Below the pieces are notes generated by a model, which was given only the letters and a program-made list of their open reading frames with translations, was not told where the DNA came from and made no database searches. The position numbers were made by a program, and so were the translations under genes. DNA of 64,000 nucleotides from CAIWHR01 sp963734575 (GTDB lineage Bacteria > Pseudomonadota > Gammaproteobacteria > Burkholderiales > Casimicrobiaceae). Of the stretch, positions 61,898-64,000 are shown piece after piece; position 1 is the stretch's first letter; the number at the start of each line of letters is the position of its first letter. The stretch lies in NCBI GenBank assembly GCA_963734575.1, contig CAVTHT010000013.1, forward strand, positions 1 through 64,000, written 5' to 3'.

Positions 61898-62398
61898 ATG
61901 CAGAAGATCACTCCATTTCTCTGGTATTCGAAGGAAGCCGAGGAGGCTGCGAGGTTCTACGCCTCCATCTTTCCCGACTCGCGGGTCACCCGGGTCACGG
62001 CTCTCCCGAGCGAATCGCCCAGCGGCCCGCCCGGATCGGTCAAGGTGGTCGAGTTCGTGCTGTTCGGCCAATCCTTCGTCGCCATGAGCGCGGGGCCGCT
62101 CGACCCGTTCAATCACGCGGTGTCGTTCGTGGTGAGCTGCGACGATCAGGCGGAGATCGACCGCTACTGGAATGCGCTGCTCGCGGGCGGGTCGGCGGAG
62201 CAGTGCGGCTGGCTCAAGGATCGTTTCGGCCTCTCCTGGCAGATCGTCCCCACGGTCATGGGTGAAATGATGGCCAGCCCCGATCGCGCCAAGGCCAGGC
62301 GGGCGTCCGACGCCATGATGAAGATGGTCAAGTTCGACATCGCAGCCCTGAAGGCGGCGTTCGACGGAACGACGGGTCCCACGTCGCCAGCGCGCTGA
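61898..62398 (+). CDS. VOC family (PhnB-like) protein
   Basis: 166 residues from ATG 61898 after CAGGAG. MQKITPFLWYSKEAEEAARF, FPDSRVTRVTALP, VEFVLFGQSFVAMSAGP and FGLSWQIVPTVMGEMMA match the PhnB/3-demethylubiquinone-methyltransferase-like VOC group. Members bind metals in a beta-alpha-beta-beta-beta dimer; the substrate here is unknown. Divergent from yajD. Confidence 0.92.
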   Translation: MQKITPFLWYSKEAEEAARFYASIFPDSRVTRVTALPSESPSGPPGSVKVVEFVLFGQSFVAMSAGPLDPFNHAVSFVVSCDDQAEIDRYWNALLAGGSAEQCGWLKDRFGLSWQIVPTVMGEMMASPDRAKARRASDAMMKMVKFDIAALKAAFDGTTGPTSPAR

Positions 62399-62408
62399 TG
62401 CACGAGAC

Positions 62409-62430
62409 CGGGGGCATTCGCCCCTGGTTT
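62409..62430 (+). terminator. Hairpin terminator after the VOC gene
   Basis: GGGGGC (62410-62415) and GCCCC (62420-62424) pair over a four-base ATTC loop, then CTGGTTT. Compact GC stem 11 bases after the stop codon. Confidence 0.55.
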
Positions 62431-62648
62431 GCGTCGCGCATTCGCAGAAACCCGCATCCCCGGAGGTTTGACGCCCCGCTTGAAGCTCTGATGCTTGTCG
62501 ACGCGGTTTACAGGTAGCACGCCACCGTTCCCGCCCGGCAGATGACAACCCGTTGTTTGCGTGCATGAATTGCCCGGCGGCATCCGGGTTGCTTGCAGTC
62601 GGACGGTAGCCGGGCAAGCCTTCCATCCGTCGTCCGCACGGAGGAACC

Positions 62649-63551
62649 ATGCGCCATCCGCTTCGCGCGTCCGTTCAGCGCACCGTCCCCACGATCGCAT
62701 TCATCGCAGCCTCGGCGCTCGTCGCCGGAGCCGCCTGCGCCGAGCCGTTCTCCTTCAGCACGGGCAATGTCGATGGCCTGATGGCGGCCGCGTCGCGGCC
62801 GGGGGTCGGATTGTTCGAGATCGAGTCGGCAGACGATTTCATCATCACGGGGAGTGGAAACACCCGGCTGAGCAACGCCACTTTCACGGGGCTGCTGACC
62901 GGCGGTGCCGCGGTGGCGGACATCAGCGAAGTCAGGGTGGAGATCTATCGGGTCTTCCCCAGCGATTCCGACGTCGGCGGGACCTCCGGACCGCCCACGT
63001 TCTCGACGCCGAACGTCCCGACGCGCGTGAATTCACCGTCGGACGTTGCGCTCGACGATCGCGACTCGAACCCCGGCGGCGGTCTCACGTTCCAAGCGCA
63101 GGTCGTGAACCCGGTTTTCACCGTACTCAACTCGGTCCAGCCTGGCGGCATCCACGCCAAGCCCAACCAGACGACCGGGGGCGACGGTCCGGTGATCGGC
63201 ATCGAGGTCGCGTTTTCGATCGACTTCACCGATCCGTTCGATGTGCCTGCAGCCCATTACTTCTTCATCCCGCAGGTGGACGTGACTGGCGGTGCCTTCC
63301 TGTGGCTGTCGGCGCCAAAGCCGATCGTGCCGCCGGGAACGCCGTTCGCGCCAGACTTGCAAGCCTGGACGCGAGATCAATTTCTGGATCCCGATTGGCT
63401 GCGAATCGGCACGGACATCGTCGGCGGCACCCCGGCGCCGGCGTTCAACCTGGCCTTCTCGTTGACAGGTGCCACCGTTCCCGAGCCTGCGACGCTCGCC
63501 CTGGTGGCGTTGGGCTTCGCCGGACTCGGCTTCACCCGCCGCAAGCGGTAG
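62649..63551 (+). CDS. PEP-CTERM sorting-domain protein
   Basis: 300 residues from ATG 62649 after CGGAGGAACC. N-terminal signal peptide (VPTIAFIAASALVAGAACA), a secreted beta-rich domain (FSFSTGNVDGLMAAASRPGV; TFTGLLTGGAAVADISEVR), then C-terminal VPEPATLALVALGFAGLGF and RRKR, the exosortase signal. It should be exported, cut and retained at the outer surface. No exosortase gene in this window. Confidence 0.93.
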   Translation: MRHPLRASVQRTVPTIAFIAASALVAGAACAEPFSFSTGNVDGLMAAASRPGVGLFEIESADDFIITGSGNTRLSNATFTGLLTGGAAVADISEVRVEIYRVFPSDSDVGGTSGPPTFSTPNVPTRVNSPSDVALDDRDSNPGGGLTFQAQVVNPVFTVLNSVQPGGIHAKPNQTTGGDGPVIGIEVAFSIDFTDPFDVPAAHYFFIPQVDVTGGAFLWLSAPKPIVPPGTPFAPDLQAWTRDQFLDPDWLRIGTDIVGGTPAPAFNLAFSLTGATVPEPATLALVALGFAGLGFTRRKR

Positions 63552-63740
63552 CGGATCGCGGGTCAGGCTTCCCGGGCTTCGCCGAGCGGAGCGACCGTCC
63601 AGACTTTGTCGAGTGGCCTTACATGGCCGCGCTCGTGGCACGTGCCAAGCCAATATATTCAATAACTTGCTGCTTGTGGCCCACAACGTGCTGGGTCATG
63701 CGGTTCGCCCACTTGTGCCGGCACCGTCCGGCCGCGACCG

Positions 63741-63989
63741 TTGACTACCCCGCAAGTCCCAAGAAACTACTCGCGCGAGCTCGATGCGATCAACGATCGT
63801 CTCGGCCGCCTCGCGCCCCGGGTACGGCTCACCGCCAACCCCGCGCGCCGCTCGGAGCTCCTGAGAACGATCCGTCAGCTGCTGGAGCAGCAGCGCACGG
63901 TCATCGACGACCAATTCCGTGCCGAGCTGGTATGGATCGAGCGTCCCACACCGCGCACCTCCGCCGAAGTCGACGAAGACGATTCGTGA
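63741..63989 (+). CDS. Small helical protein at the window end
   Basis: 82 residues from TTG 63741; no strong ribosome site. The sequence is a single helical stretch (NYSRELDAINDRLGRLAPRV; ELLRTIRQLLEQQRTVIDDQ) with an acidic end, consistent with a small coiled-coil protein. No family recognised. Confidence 0.45.
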   Translation: MTTPQVPRNYSRELDAINDRLGRLAPRVRLTANPARRSELLRTIRQLLEQQRTVIDDQFRAELVWIERPTPRTSAEVDEDDS

Positions 63990-64000
63990 CGGGGCCTGGC

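Noticed and set aside
1..64000. CRISPR array
   Set aside because: No regularly spaced identical short repeats were found, and no cas genes.

Overview
The window is 64 kb of GC-rich DNA with the gene content of a betaproteobacterium, probably Burkholderiales-like. Supporting markers are DUF2917, DUF3597, DUF4197, DUF2853 and YidB/DUF937 proteins, a GlsB/YeaQ membrane protein, a PEP-CTERM exosortase substrate and an ECF sigma/zinc-finger anti-sigma pair. No rRNA gene, complete tRNA, CRISPR array or phage structural gene was seen. The organism call is inference from gene families only.

Layout. (1) 1-12.5 kb is a defence-like island. A type I restriction-modification operon (hsdM-hsdS-hsdR, with overlapping stops and starts) is followed on the same strand by a frameshifted methyltransferase, an M15-peptidase-like protein, a YaaC-like protein, a PD-(D/E)XK nuclease-like DUF5655 protein and an HExxH (ImmA/IrrE-like) metalloprotease. 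(2) 12.5-25 kb is a scrapyard of transferred genes. It holds an IS21-family element with a 7-bp target duplication that splits a small gene, three decayed pieces of a uracil-DNA-glycosylase-like gene, DUF3644 and DUF1643 proteins, several unknowns, a PD-(D/E)XK-like protein and a ferritin-like protein. (3) 25.5-36.7 kb is an integrative element without virion genes. It carries many very small genes, several behind hairpin/T-tract/Shine-Dalgarno leader modules, two sets of paralogous small proteins, a VapE-type P-loop protein, a structure-rich non-coding stretch and a tyrosine integrase. A PIN-domain protein follows. (4) 37-46 kb carries stress and envelope genes (dodecin, DUF3597, GlsB, YidB, DUF4197, DUF2853, DUF937, MscL, RlpA-like), a LysR fragment, DODA-type dioxygenase YgiD and a hybrid histidine kinase. 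(5) Near 46.5 kb lie two copies of a tRNA 3' end plus terminator. The second copy resembles the first 75 bases of the window, so about 46.6 kb is bracketed by an imperfect direct repeat. (6) 46.7-64 kb is chromosomal backbone: a small winged-helix protein, a cNMP/patatin phospholipase, an unusual acyl-CoA synthetase-PAS-histidine kinase-receiver fusion with an OmpR-type regulator upstream, an oxygen/iron-flavoured cluster (ferritin-like, DUF2917, MAPEG, ODP-type metallo-beta-lactamase fold, ECF sigma and anti-sigma, hemerythrin), ExoIII, YajD, a VOC protein and a PEP-CTERM protein.

The strongest candidate for something undescribed is the single polypeptide at 50222-53455. It joins a complete-looking AMP-forming acyl-CoA synthetase to a PAS/histidine kinase/receiver module, suggesting a sensor that reads, or is modified by, acyl-CoA chemistry. 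Second is the repeated hairpin leader module in the integrative element. A caution applies to all broken genes: single-base frameshifts are frequent (38-41 kb especially), which may reflect real decay or uncorrected indels in the assembly.
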